This document shows, piece by piece, positions 7,133 to 16,588 of a DNA stretch of 64,000 bases. The stretch is from Lachnospiraceae bacterium (GTDB lineage Bacteria > Bacillota > Clostridia > Lachnospirales > Lachnospiraceae), in the NCBI GenBank assembly GCA_017621815.1, contig JAGASK010000029.1, positions 175,239-239,238 of the forward strand, read 5' to 3'. Position 1 is the first letter of the stretch; each line of letters opens with the position of its first letter. The notes beneath the pieces were generated by a model. It was not told where the DNA came from. It did not search any database and was given only the letters and a program-made list of their open reading frames with translations. A program made the position numbers and the translations under genes.

Positions 7133-8701
7133 TTAGTTACCAGCCTTCCAAGCATCATACTGAGCTGTGAACTCAGCTAAGATATCCTGATATCCAGCTT
7201 CGTCAAGAGCTGCCTGATATGCTTCGATAGTAGCTTCTACATCAGCTTCTGCAAATCCACCGTTTTCAAGAGGGAAACCATAGGTTTCAAAAACGTTCTG
7301 GCATGCGCTGAACTGAGCTGCAACGGGCTCTTTATCAAAACGGAAACCAGCTGCGCAGGATGTGTTAGCACCACCGTTGAAATCCTTGTAAAGGTCTGCT
7401 TTGTCATCGGGCTCATTGTCAAGAGGAGTAACGATTGTAGCGGAAGCAGATTCCCACATGGAGTGGTTGTACTTGTCACTTGACTGTGTTACATGACCAT
7501 TTGCATCATATGTAAAGTCTTCGCCTTCGATACCGAATGTCCAAAGATCAGCAAGTGTGCTGTCTGTGTAAAGAAGACCCATGAAATCGATACAAGCCTG
7601 TGCCTGTTCAGGTGTGCTGTTTGCTGTTACGCAGTAGCAGGAACCAAGAGCTGATGTGGAGTGTGCCCATCTGTCAGTAATAGGAGTCATAACAACTTCC
7701 TGACCATAACGGCTGTTAGCTTCATCATTTACCGGGATATCTGTCCACCATGAGAAAGCCCAATCCTGTGTCTGAGTTGTTGTATCTGTTGTTGTCTTTG
7801 TAACATCATCTTCAGAAATATAACCAGCTTCTGCCCATTTAGCCATTAAAGTACAGAACTCTTTATACTGAGGAGTAAGAACTACATCAACAACGCTGTC
7901 TGTTGCTCTGTCAACTGCAATCCAGTTAGCTGTAGCATCAGCTGTGAAGAAATCAAAATCATTGATGTAGAGTCTGTAGAACATAGCTGTCTTCTGTGTT
8001 AACCAGGGATACTTAAGTCCTTCTGCCTTTGCATCTGCAAGCATGGGCTCAAGGTCAGCAAGAGTCTTAACAGTAGAAAGATCCCAGCCATACTTGTCAA
8101 CAAGTTCTTTACGAGCCATGATATCGTAGCCTTCTACGTTGTCCTTGTATACAGGAATGAAGTAATTTCTTCCGTTATACTTGGTAGCTTCCCACTGTCC
8201 TGCATCCATGGATTCATAGAGAGGTGTGCCGGGAAGTAAATCTGTAATGTCATAAACGGCATTGTTAGGAACAAGGTCATTTGTTCCGATTGTGCTTTCC
8301 CATGAAGCTGTCCACAGTAAGTTAATCTCGTTGTTAGCCAGTGCAAGGTTAGCCTTATCAGTGAACTCACCAGAACCGATATCAGTAAGAGTAATCTGAA
8401 CATTAATCTTATCCTTGATGTACTCGTTAACTGCGTCCTGTACCTTCTGAACCTGTGCAGAATCAGGAGTTGCAAGGTTAAATGTAGCTCTTGTTACATT
8501 AATTGTTACAGCGTCTCCTGAAGCTTCTGTCGTGTCTGCAGCTGTTGTGTCTGCAGCTTCTGTTGTGTCTGTTGTTTCTGTTGTGTCAGCTGTTGTTGTG
8601 TCAGCTGATGACTCTGTTGTGCCTGAACCGCCGCATCCAACGAGTAAGGATGCTGTCATAGCTCCGGCCAAAACCAAAGCCAAGAGTTTTTTGATTTTCA
8701 T
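7133..8701 (-). CDS. Sugar ABC transporter substrate-binding lipoprotein (LipO type)
   Basis: A 522-residue extracellular lipoprotein that captures an oligosaccharide for the two permeases encoded just upstream. The signal peptide ends in lipobox LVGC with Cys23 as the lipidation site. A Thr/Asp/Glu-rich linker (about residues 25-65, built of DTTEAA-like units) leads to the binding domain. Length and sequence fit the large binding proteins that work with LplB and YtcP permeases. It is last in the operon and is followed by a strong terminator. No ATPase gene is in the operon, so a shared MsmX-like ATPase encoded elsewhere is expected. Confidence 0.9.
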   Translation of the reverse strand: MKIKKLLALVLAGAMTASLLVGCGGSGTTESSADTTTADTTETTDTTEAADTTAADTTEASGDAVTINVTRATFNLATPDSAQVQKVQDAVNEYIKDKINVQITLTDIGSGEFTDKANLALANNEINLLWTASWESTIGTNDLVPNNAVYDITDLLPGTPLYESMDAGQWEATKYNGRNYFIPVYKDNVEGYDIMARKELVDKYGWDLSTVKTLADLEPMLADAKAEGLKYPWLTQKTAMFYRLYINDFDFFTADATANWIAVDRATDSVVDVVLTPQYKEFCTLMAKWAEAGYISEDDVTKTTTDTTTQTQDWAFSWWTDIPVNDEANSRYGQEVVMTPITDRWAHSTSALGSCYCVTANSTPEQAQACIDFMGLLYTDSTLADLWTFGIEGEDFTYDANGHVTQSSDKYNHSMWESASATIVTPLDNEPDDKADLYKDFNGGANTSCAAGFRFDKEPVAAQFSACQNVFETYGFPLENGGFAEADVEATIEAYQAALDEAGYQDILAEFTAQYDAWKAGN

Positions 8702-8789
8702 TTTTAAAAATCCTCCCGTTTTTTTATTTATTTCTAATCCTCCGCACTATTGCTTCAGATTGAAACCTGATTTAATAAAACAATTAATA

Positions 8790-9722
8790 TTAGCCTTTTA
8801 CGGAACCAACCGTAAGACCTTTGACAAAGTATTTCTGGAAGAACGGATATACTATCATAATCGGTCCGATAACTACCAGCACAGTTGCCATTGTTGATGA
8901 ATACTGAGGAATATTTCCTCCCATAGCTGCTCTTGCTGATGCAGGAACATTTGAGTTATTCAACAAGAATTCAATACTCTTCTGAATATTAACGAGCAGT
9001 AACTGCAGCGGTTTCTTATTATCACTTGTGATATAAAGCAAAGCATTCTGCCAGTCATTCCAGTATGCTGTAGCCATCATGAAACCTACGGCTGCAAGTG
9101 AAGGCTTAAGCAGCGGAAGAGTAATCTGGAAGAAAGTACGATACTCACCGGCGCCGTCAATCTTAGCCGCTTCCATCAATTCATTAGGAATACTGTTTGC
9201 TATGTATGTCCTTAAAATAATAACATTCATTGTTGTTACGCACAATGGCAAAATCAAAAGCCACAGGCTGTCTTTTAAATGATAGTAGGATGTAAAGATT
9301 ACATATCCTGAAAGCTGACCACCATTGAACAACATGGGAATCAGTAAATATATGGATAAAAACTTGGATAATCTGAAATCCTTCCTGCTGATGGAATAAG
9401 CGAACATACTCATAACAAGCAGTCCTAAAAATGTTCCGAATACCGTAACAAAAATCGTTATTCCATAAGAGGTTAAAAGCTGTGAACCATATCTTAATAC
9501 GGAATTTACACCGGCCATGGACCACTTTTCCGGGAAAAAGCTGAAACCATTCTGTGTAATGGATTTTTCATCGGTAAAAGCTGAAATAAATACCAGCAAA
9601 ATCGGCAGTCCGCAAAACAATGTATAAAGCAGAAGGAAAAAGCCGAGAATGTATTGTCCTAACCCCTTTTTTTCTTCTTTAGATGGTGCCAAATCGGCAG
9701 CATTACCTTTTTTCTTACTCAT
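8790..9722 (-). CDS. Carbohydrate ABC transporter permease (YtcP/LplC family)
   Basis: A 310-residue inner-membrane permease with about six membrane segments. The cytoplasmic coupling loop is visible (EAAKIDGAGEYRTFFQ, about residues 183-198), and the family ending FFQKYFVKGLTVGSVKG is intact. It pairs with the LplB-type permease whose gene ends 20 bp upstream, and with the binding lipoprotein 88 bp downstream. Substrate is inferred to be an oligosaccharide; the nearby cellobiose phosphorylase hints at a beta-glucoside. Confidence 0.92.
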   Translation of the reverse strand: MSKKKGNAADLAPSKEEKKGLGQYILGFFLLLYTLFCGLPILLVFISAFTDEKSITQNGFSFFPEKWSMAGVNSVLRYGSQLLTSYGITIFVTVFGTFLGLLVMSMFAYSISRKDFRLSKFLSIYLLIPMLFNGGQLSGYVIFTSYYHLKDSLWLLILPLCVTTMNVIILRTYIANSIPNELMEAAKIDGAGEYRTFFQITLPLLKPSLAAVGFMMATAYWNDWQNALLYITSDNKKPLQLLLVNIQKSIEFLLNNSNVPASARAAMGGNIPQYSSTMATVLVVIGPIMIVYPFFQKYFVKGLTVGSVKG

Positions 9723-9741
9723 CTTTCAATCTCCTCTCCAA

Positions 9742-10647
9742 TTAGAACAATGCATCATCCGGTGAAACCTTACGAACCATACCATTGGCAAACAGCATCA
9801 GTAAAAGCCCCACAATAGACTGGAAGAAACTTGTTGCAGAAACAAATCCGAAGTTTGAATTCTTGAAGATAGCGTTTAACACATAGGAGTCAATAACCTG
9901 TGTAGTCGAATACAATACACCGCTGTTTCTTGTAACCTGATAGAACAAACCGGTATCAGATCTCATAATATTACCAACAGAGAGAAGCAGCATAACTGTA
10001 ATCATAGGAATCAGTGAGGGCAGTGTGATATGCCAGATCTGTTTCCATTTATTAGCTCCGTCAATCTGGGCAGCTTCATAAAGCTCTGTATCAATACCGG
10101 CCAGAACGGACATATATAAAACGGAACCGTAACCTACGCTGTTCCATATCTTAACGATAGTCAGAATAAGCGGCCACCAGGAGGCAGTTGAGTAAAATCT
10201 TATACCCATATCGAATGTGTTATTCAAGATACCGGTATCTGTACTGATAAACGCATATACAATAAACTGAACTGCAGCATATGAAATAAATACAGGGATA
10301 ATCATAATGGTCTGCATTACCTTTGCCACTTTCTTAAACACAAACTGGTCAATGGCAATGGCAAGAACCACATTCAAAAAGGTTCCCAGACCAGTAAAAA
10401 TAATATAATACAAAATCGTATTTCTCGTCATTGAAATGAAAGTATTTTTCGATGCCATCAGGAACTTGAAATTGTCCAGTCCGCACCACGGGCTTCCCCA
10501 AATACCTTTCGAAAAGTCAAAGCTCTTAAATGCCATCACAAGACCGGCCATCGGAACATACATGATGAAAAATAAGATCAGAAAAGCCGGTAAAGCCATT
10601 ACTACATGTGCCCTGTGCTTCCACGTGTTTTCTAAAAAGCTCTTCAT
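9742..10647 (-). CDS. Carbohydrate ABC transporter permease (LplB/YteP family)
   Basis: A 301-residue integral membrane permease with six predicted membrane segments and coupling loop EAAQIDGANKWKQIWH (about residues 192-207). The family C-terminus NGMVRKVSPDDALF is intact. It is the first gene of the three-gene importer operon and follows the LacI-family regulator gene by 67 bp, so the regulator may be cotranscribed or have its own promoter. Confidence 0.92.
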   Translation of the reverse strand: MKSFLENTWKHRAHVVMALPAFLILFFIMYVPMAGLVMAFKSFDFSKGIWGSPWCGLDNFKFLMASKNTFISMTRNTILYYIIFTGLGTFLNVVLAIAIDQFVFKKVAKVMQTIMIIPVFISYAAVQFIVYAFISTDTGILNNTFDMGIRFYSTASWWPLILTIVKIWNSVGYGSVLYMSVLAGIDTELYEAAQIDGANKWKQIWHITLPSLIPMITVMLLLSVGNIMRSDTGLFYQVTRNSGVLYSTTQVIDSYVLNAIFKNSNFGFVSATSFFQSIVGLLLMLFANGMVRKVSPDDALF

Positions 10648-10714
10648 ACTACAATCTCTCCTTTTAATAATTTTTAACCGCTAAAGCATGCATAACACAC
10701 ATGCAACAGTTCAA

Positions 10715-11725
10715 CTAAATTCTGGCAACTGAGCTGCCTTCAAATATTTTTCCTTCGACCACTATCTGCTCTGTTAAAGTAGTCTTCGGCTTTTCAATCA
10801 GGCTGATCAGCTTTTCCGCCGCTTTCCCGCCAAGACACCTGGTATCCTGAATCACCGTTGTCAGCTTCGGTTCATAATTTATGGCTATCTGCGTTCCGTC
10901 ATAACCGGCAATGGAAATATCATCGGGAATTCTCATTCCCCGCTCATGTATGGCATTTATTCCGCCAAAACATGCAAAATCATCCGGATACAAAATGCAG
11001 GTAGGCGGATTTTTAAGACCGAGAAGTTCTTTCGTCTTATGATAAGCTTCCTGCGTGTCGCGATATTGGGCTTCGCATATATATTCCGGAGGAACTGTCA
11101 CATTTAATTCTTCGCATGTCTTATAAAAAGAAGAAAGCCGGCTTCTGGTAACAGCCGAATCTGCCCCGTGTATATATGCAATTTTACGATGTCCCATTTT
11201 ATATATGTACTGGACGAGATCCCTCATTCCCTTTACATTGTCTGAAAGAACTGCGCTTTTATCGTTAAAAATATAATCTATTGTTACTACAGGAATACTG
11301 CTCCTGACCAGTTCTTCCACCTCAGGGTCATTAAAATTCACACATGCAATAACAACCCCGTCAAACCGCCGGTACCTGCTGTGCTCCAGATACGACATTC
11401 TGCCGGGTCTTGTTTTACAGCAATTAATAAAAGTAATATCATAGCTTTTCTGCTCTGCTGTACGCTTAAAGCTGTCCAGCACATTGGCAAAATAATCGTG
11501 GGTCAGCCCGCTCTGGCTGTCATCCACAAACAGAACTCCAAGGCTGTAAGTCCGGTTCGTTTTTAATGCTTTGGCAGCCGAATCGGGAAAATATCCGATT
11601 TCCTTAGCCACCTGCCGGATACGTTCCTTTGTTTCTTCCCCAATATCCTTATGATTATTTAATGCCTTACTGACAGTTGCTATTGATACACCGCAAGCCA
11701 TCGAAATATCTTTCATCGATGCCAT
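10715..11725 (-). CDS. LacI family transcriptional regulator
   Basis: A DNA-binding regulator of about 336 residues. The N-terminal helix-turn-helix (MKDISMACGVSIATVSKALN) is followed by the hinge and a periplasmic-binding-protein-like sugar-sensing domain. I start at ATG 11725, behind GAGGAGGGAAAG; the longer GTG frame would overlap that site. It lies between the importer operon and the divergent cellobiose phosphorylase gene. A 14-bp element occurs identically in front of both this gene and the phosphorylase, pointing to control of both. Inducer unknown, probably a beta-glucoside. Confidence 0.92.
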   Translation of the reverse strand: MASMKDISMACGVSIATVSKALNNHKDIGEETKERIRQVAKEIGYFPDSAAKALKTNRTYSLGVLFVDDSQSGLTHDYFANVLDSFKRTAEQKSYDITFINCCKTRPGRMSYLEHSRYRRFDGVVIACVNFNDPEVEELVRSSIPVVTIDYIFNDKSAVLSDNVKGMRDLVQYIYKMGHRKIAYIHGADSAVTRSRLSSFYKTCEELNVTVPPEYICEAQYRDTQEAYHKTKELLGLKNPPTCILYPDDFACFGGINAIHERGMRIPDDISIAGYDGTQIAINYEPKLTTVIQDTRCLGGKAAEKLISLIEKPKTTLTEQIVVEGKIFEGSSVARI

Positions 11726-11812
11726 TTTCTTTCCCTCCTCTGTCACAGAAGTCCGGCTTATTCAACTATTCATCCAAACACCTGTTACAGATGAGTTTTA
11801 CCCCGAAAACCC

Positions 11813-11826
11813 ACTTAATCGTTTTC
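11813..11826. promoter_or_regulatory. LacI-family operator candidate 1
   Basis: ACTTAATCGTTTTC, with the central CG of LacI/CcpA-type sites, lies about 90 bp upstream of the regulator start. It is an exact copy of the site at 12170. Confidence 0.6.
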
Positions 11827-12124
11827 GTGTTTTTAGTTTATATCATTTTTTATACATTTGCAATAGATTTTTAAAATTTTTTCGTCATTTTTTACTATTT
11901 TAGCAAACTTCCACAGTTTTTTTTACTCATTTTTTGTACTTTTTCATAGTTTCAATTAGTCAAAATTTGATTTGGCAACATTTTTAGTTAATTTTAGTTA
12001 ATTTATCATCCTTTATTTCATTTATTAATCATTTTTAATCACTTTTCCGAAAATCTGTCGTTTTTTCCACCCCGATTTAGATTTAATCTCCGATTTATAT
12101 AATATAAATTGCACAATTTTATTA

Positions 12125-12153
12125 TTGCAATGGCTGGATAATTTAGGTATAAT
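12125..12153 (+). promoter_or_regulatory. Promoter of cellobiose phosphorylase
   Basis: TTGCAA (12125-12130), 17-bp spacer, TATAAT (12148-12153). The expected start point is near 12160, so the operator at 12170-12183 would lie just downstream, where a bound repressor can block transcription. Confidence 0.75.
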
Positions 12154-12169
12154 TCATGCTATAGTATTA

Positions 12170-12183
12170 ACTTAATCGTTTTC
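12170..12183. promoter_or_regulatory. LacI-family operator candidate 2
   Basis: This is an exact second copy of ACTTAATCGTTTTC, between the phosphorylase -10 box and its ribosome site. Confidence 0.65.
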
Positions 12184-12201
12184 TAAAAAGGAGAAGAAGC
12201 T

Positions 12202-14637
12202 ATGAAATTTGGTTATTTCGATGATGCGAACCGCGAGTACGTAATCACCACCCCTAAAACGCCGCTTCCCTGGATTAATTATCTTGGCTGCAATGACTTT
12301 TTCAGCCTGATATCCAATACCTGCGGCGGTTATTCCTTTTATAAGGATGCAAAACTGTTAAGACTTACCCGTTACCGTTACAATGATGTTCCGGCAGACA
12401 TTAACGGTAAGTACATTTACATCAAGGACGGCGACACTATCTGGAATCCCGGATGGCAGCCTGTTAAGACAGAGCTTGACTCCTATGAATGCCGTCATGG
12501 TATCGGCTACAGCCGTTTTACTTCTTCCAAAAATGATGTACAGGCTTCTGTTCTCACTTTCGTTCCCATGAATGATACCTGCGAAATAAGCCAGTTGAAA
12601 ATTACAAATAATTCCTCTGAAGCTAAAACACTTTCTGTTTTTTCTTATGTAGAATGGTGTCTGTGGAATGCAGACGATGACAGCAGAAACTTCCAGAGAA
12701 ATTACAGTACAGGTGAAGTTGAAGTAGTTGATTCCACCATTTTCCATAAAACAGAATACAGAGAGCGCCGCAACCACTATGCAATCTATTCCGTAAATGC
12801 CAAAATTGACGGTTTTGATACCATCCGCGATGCTTTCCTTGGTACTTACAGAGGAGCCGGTGAACCTGAAGCTGTAGAAAAAGGCGCCTGCACTAACTCC
12901 ATGGCAAGCGGCTGGCAGCCAATAGCTTCTCATCAGATTAATGTAACTTTGCAGCCCGGTGAAACGAAGTCCTATGTATTTGTGCTTGGCTACATAGAAA
13001 ATCCCGAAGATGATAAATGGGAATCTTACGGTATCATTAATAAAAAGCCTGCCTATGCAATGTTAGATAAGTACAAAACAGACGCTGATGTAGACAAGGC
13101 CTTCGCAGAGCTGAATGAATACTGGAAGAATCTTCTTTCCAAATATACTGTTAAATCTTCCAATGATAAGGTTGACCGCATGGTTAACATCTGGAACCAG
13201 TATCAGTGTATGGTAACCTTCAATATGTCACGTTCCGCTTCTTATTATGAATCAGGTATCGGACGAGGCATGGGCTTCAGGGATTCCTGCCAGGATTTGC
13301 TCGGTTTCGTACATTTGATTCCCGACAGGGCAAGGGAAAGAATTATTGATATTGCTTCCACCCAGTTCCAGGACGGCAGCGCTTATCATCAGTACCAGCC
13401 CCTTACCAAAAAAGGCAATTCCGATATCGGAAGCGGCTTTAATGATGACCCCTTATGGCTTATTGCCGGAACCAGCGCTTATGTAAGAGAAACAGGCGAC
13501 ACTACCATTCTTACAGAAATGGTTCCTTTTGATAATGATGAATCAGTAGCAACACCTTTGATGGATCATCTGAAGCGTTCCTTTGACTATATTGTTAATC
13601 ATAAGGGACCTCACAATTTACCTTTAATCGGACGTGCTGACTGGAATGACTGCCTTAACCTGAACTGCTTCTCAGAGCATCCCGGTGAATCCTTCCAGAC
13701 TTTCGGTCCCAGTGAAGGCCCCGTTGCAGAATCCGTATTTATTGCAGGTATGTTCGTAAAATACGGTGAGGAATATGCGCAGCTGTGCGAGCTTATGGGC
13801 GATGCAGCTGAAGCAGAAAGAGCCCGCAGCGAAGTAAAGATTATGTATGATGCTATCTTAAAGGATGGCTGGGACGGTGAATGGTTCGTACGTGCTTATG
13901 ATGCATACAGCAACAAAGTTGGTTCCAGGGAATGCGAAGAAGGCCAGATTTACATCGAGCCTCAGGGCTTCTGTGTACTGGCAGGCGTAGGTGTTGAAGA
14001 AGGACTTGCCAAAAAAGCTCTTGATTCCGTTAAAGAAAAACTGGATACCAAATACGGAGTTATGATTCTGCAGCCTGCTTATACAAGGTATCACGTAGAA
14101 CTTGGTGAGGTTACCTCTTATCCGCCCGGATATAAAGAGAATGCCGGTATCTTCTGCCACAACAATCCCTGGGTTTCCATTGCAGAAACCGTAATCGGCA
14201 GAGGTGACAGAGCTTTTGAAATTTACCAGAAGACCTGCCCCGCATATGTGGAAGAAATCAGTGAAATCCACAGAACAGAACCTTATGTATATTCCCAGAT
14301 GGTAGCCGGACGTGACGCCAAGTTCCACGGCGAAGCTAAGAACAGCTGGCTTACCGGTACTGCTGCATGGACTTTCGTCAATGTATCACAGTACATTTTA
14401 GGTGTATATCCTACCCACACAGGCTTAAGCATCAACCCCTGCGTACCTAAGGGCTTCGGTGATTTCGAGCTGACAAGAAAATTCAGGGAAGGAACCTACA
14501 ATATCAAGGTTGTAAATCCTGACAATGTGGAAAAGGGCATTAAGAGCATTACCGTAGACGGCACAGCCGTAGAAGGATGCGTAATTCCTTATGTAAAAGG
14601 AAAAGAAACTTACGACGTAGTTGTAACAATGGGTTAA
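12202..14637 (+). CDS. Cellobiose phosphorylase (GH94)
   Basis: An 811-residue cytosolic enzyme that splits cellobiose with phosphate into glucose 1-phosphate and glucose, saving ATP. The length and the opening [16 protein letters not shown] closely resemble clostridial cellobiose phosphorylase. The N-terminal beta-sandwich leads to the (alpha/alpha)6 barrel, and the catalytic acid is Asp483 within [13 protein letters not shown] follows AAGGAGAAG. It is divergent from the LacI gene and ends in a terminator. With the importer it forms a beta-glucan or cellodextrin use cluster. Related GH94 specificities (for example cellodextrin) are less likely given the N-terminal match. Confidence 0.95.
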   Translation: MKFGYFDDANREYVITTPKTPLPWINYLGCNDFFSLISNTCGGYSFYKDAKLLRLTRYRYNDVPADINGKYIYIKDGDTIWNPGWQPVKTELDSYECRHGIGYSRFTSSKNDVQASVLTFVPMNDTCEISQLKITNNSSEAKTLSVFSYVEWCLWNADDDSRNFQRNYSTGEVEVVDSTIFHKTEYRERRNHYAIYSVNAKIDGFDTIRDAFLGTYRGAGEPEAVEKGACTNSMASGWQPIASHQINVTLQPGETKSYVFVLGYIENPEDDKWESYGIINKKPAYAMLDKYKTDADVDKAFAELNEYWKNLLSKYTVKSSNDKVDRMVNIWNQYQCMVTFNMSRSASYYESGIGRGMGFRDSCQDLLGFVHLIPDRARERIIDIASTQFQDGSAYHQYQPLTKKGNSDIGSGFNDDPLWLIAGTSAYVRETGDTTILTEMVPFDNDESVATPLMDHLKRSFDYIVNHKGPHNLPLIGRADWNDCLNLNCFSEHPGESFQTFGPSEGPVAESVFIAGMFVKYGEEYAQLCELMGDAAEAERARSEVKIMYDAILKDGWDGEWFVRAYDAYSNKVGSRECEEGQIYIEPQGFCVLAGVGVEEGLAKKALDSVKEKLDTKYGVMILQPAYTRYHVELGEVTSYPPGYKENAGIFCHNNPWVSIAETVIGRGDRAFEIYQKTCPAYVEEISEIHRTEPYVYSQMVAGRDAKFHGEAKNSWLTGTAAWTFVNVSQYILGVYPTHTGLSINPCVPKGFGDFELTRKFREGTYNIKVVNPDNVEKGIKSITVDGTAVEGCVIPYVKGKETYDVVVTMG

Positions 14638-14655
14638 ACCAAATATGTATTATTT

Positions 14656-14685
14656 AAGGGATTGGCTAAAAGCCAATCCCTTTTT
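14656..14685 (+). terminator. Intrinsic terminator of cellobiose phosphorylase
   Basis: AAGGGATTGGCT and AGCCAATCCCTT form a 12-bp stem with a 3-base loop followed by TTTTT. Confidence 0.92.
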
Positions 14686-14745
14686 ATATCCAGACGACGG
14701 CTTGCAAAGTGCACCATCGTCTGGTATTATCTGCAGCATAAGCGC

Positions 14746-16485
14746 CTATTTTAATTCAAAAATATAATTGACACCGGGAGAAAGCTGCAGGGTAACCCTG
14801 CCGTCAACTGCCCGGAATGTAGTGCCTCTGATGACATCCGTTACAGAGGTAATTCCTTCAGCCAGCTTTAATGAAGCGCTTTCCGAATAATCCAAATCGG
14901 AACGTACAATCACTTTCTTATTATCATATACAAATAACTGTACCTTGGAAGGCGCTTCCAGAACTGCAGGCATCTCTTTTGCAAACAGTCCCCTGATTAC
15001 ATTCAGCACCTGAACCGGATAATGATACATATCACCCATGTTATCAGGTATTGTAATAATGCTGATTTGTCCTTTTCCATAGCTGCAGCGCAGCACAACA
15101 GGAAAATTATTATCTGTTCCATAGGCTGCTGCCAGCTCCCATATATCATTGGTGCAGTAATCAAGCTGAGGAATCAGGATGCGGGCATCTCCCGCATATT
15201 TACCGCTGACGCACACACCGTTATCCTTGGTATCGGCATATTCATTTACAAGAGCCTTTCTTGAAGAATATCTCACATTGACAAATTCCTGAAATTCCTC
15301 TCCCAGCTTTCTTACAAAGCCGCTGGTTACGATGACATCCGCTCCGTCAAGCAGGCTCTTTTTCATCTTTTCCACAATATCAGCATCATCCGCAGCGCCT
15401 TCAGCTAAGAAAATAACCTTTTCCTTCTCAGGATAATCAATATATGCTTCAAGGGGAACACCGCACATTCCCAGATAATTATGGAGATTGTTTTCTCCTC
15501 TGGCATTTGCCGGCCTGTAGGCTGCTGCACCAACCGGATTTCCCAATTCTCCAAGAAAAGCATCCACCTCTTCAAACATCTGTCCAAGTGCCGGCGGAAA
15601 TGTCCGGTAAGCAGGGTCATCAATCAATGAGTTCAGACAGAATAAGGTTACTTCTTTGGCCTTTGCAAATAATGTCAGATATCCCTGTTCCAGATAAGAG
15701 GTCAGATTGTAAGTACACTCATAAGGATCAAACCATCCGCCAAGGTTTCTTCCCGGCGCGGCGCTTTCCAGATAACGCATAATAAAATAGCTCAAATACT
15801 TGGGCAGATGCTGCTGCGCATAAGTGGGATTTCTGGTTTCCGTACCGGTGTAAATGGAATCAAACAAAGCAGGCTCCATAACAAGATCATAACCTGTTTC
15901 ATTGTAATCCTCATACCATTGGGGATATTTCACAATCACGTTAATATCAGGATTAATTTCTTTAGCTGTCTTCATGACAAGCTCCTGCGTAATCTCCTTT
16001 TTCTGATCCAGACGAAACTGTGACCAGCTGCGGCTGCCTTTCTTTTTCACACATTCCTCGCAGCGGCAGTTAAGAAAATAAAAATCATCAAAAATAAATT
16101 CGTCAAAAACCTCTGCATTCAGAGCAACTGCCTTCTTTAATATTTCCCTTCCCTTTTCCCCTGAATAGCACAGAGATACAAAACCTTCATTGTTGCTGTC
16201 ATCACAGGTGGTAATTCCTCCCGAAGTGGCAATTCCCTTGCTTTCAAAAAAAGCTTTTACCTTGAGAAGCTGTTCCTTGTCACACCACTCCATACCACGG
16301 TAGCATTCAAGATAGGCACGGCCGATTTTCACATTACCGTACAGCAGCTTGAATTTCTTATCAAAATCGTCGAAATCAGTGATACTGTTAATATTGGCAA
16401 CCGGACAATAAACGCTGACGTTGAAATTCTGATAGCTCATCTTATTCATTCTTTCTGCAATACTTTTGTTTCTTATCCTTTCCAT
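14746..16485 (-). CDS. Putative TIM-barrel glycoside hydrolase
   Basis: A 579-residue cytoplasmic protein with no signal peptide. The first 330 residues look like a glycosidase barrel: acidic/aromatic strand ends (DEFIFDDFYFLNC, VKYPQWYEDYNE, GGWFDPYEC) and a CxxC pair (CRCEEC, about residue 140). The later part resembles a glutamine-amidotransferase-like and beta domain, as in GH42-like enzymes. I cannot assign a family number or substrate. Start ATG 16485 follows GGAGGG. It converges on the cellobiose phosphorylase gene, which suggests a role in plant oligosaccharide breakdown. Confidence 0.6.
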   Translation of the reverse strand: MERIRNKSIAERMNKMSYQNFNVSVYCPVANINSITDFDDFDKKFKLLYGNVKIGRAYLECYRGMEWCDKEQLLKVKAFFESKGIATSGGITTCDDSNNEGFVSLCYSGEKGREILKKAVALNAEVFDEFIFDDFYFLNCRCEECVKKKGSRSWSQFRLDQKKEITQELVMKTAKEINPDINVIVKYPQWYEDYNETGYDLVMEPALFDSIYTGTETRNPTYAQQHLPKYLSYFIMRYLESAAPGRNLGGWFDPYECTYNLTSYLEQGYLTLFAKAKEVTLFCLNSLIDDPAYRTFPPALGQMFEEVDAFLGELGNPVGAAAYRPANARGENNLHNYLGMCGVPLEAYIDYPEKEKVIFLAEGAADDADIVEKMKKSLLDGADVIVTSGFVRKLGEEFQEFVNVRYSSRKALVNEYADTKDNGVCVSGKYAGDARILIPQLDYCTNDIWELAAAYGTDNNFPVVLRCSYGKGQISIITIPDNMGDMYHYPVQVLNVIRGLFAKEMPAVLEAPSKVQLFVYDNKKVIVRSDLDYSESASLKLAEGITSVTDVIRGTTFRAVDGRVTLQLSPGVNYIFELK

Positions 16486-16588
16486 ATAGTACCCTCCAAT
16501 ACATAATTTAGTATGTTTTCAGGATACCATTGCTTCTTATTTATTACTATGATGCTTCCACTCATTTTTTGTACATTTCTCTTTTCTC

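Larger units (their letters stand above)
11726..12201. promoter_or_regulatory. Divergent regulatory region, LacI gene / cellobiose phosphorylase
   Basis: No gene is seen in these 476 bp. Both ends carry the element ACTTAATCGTTTTC (11813-11826 and 12170-12183), and the right end holds the phosphorylase promoter. The middle, about 11830-12110, is A/T-rich low-complexity sequence with nothing I can name. Confidence 0.7.

Noticed and set aside
12358-12933. 191-residue minus-strand open frame
   Set aside because: Antisense shadow of cellobiose phosphorylase, with no family-like motifs.
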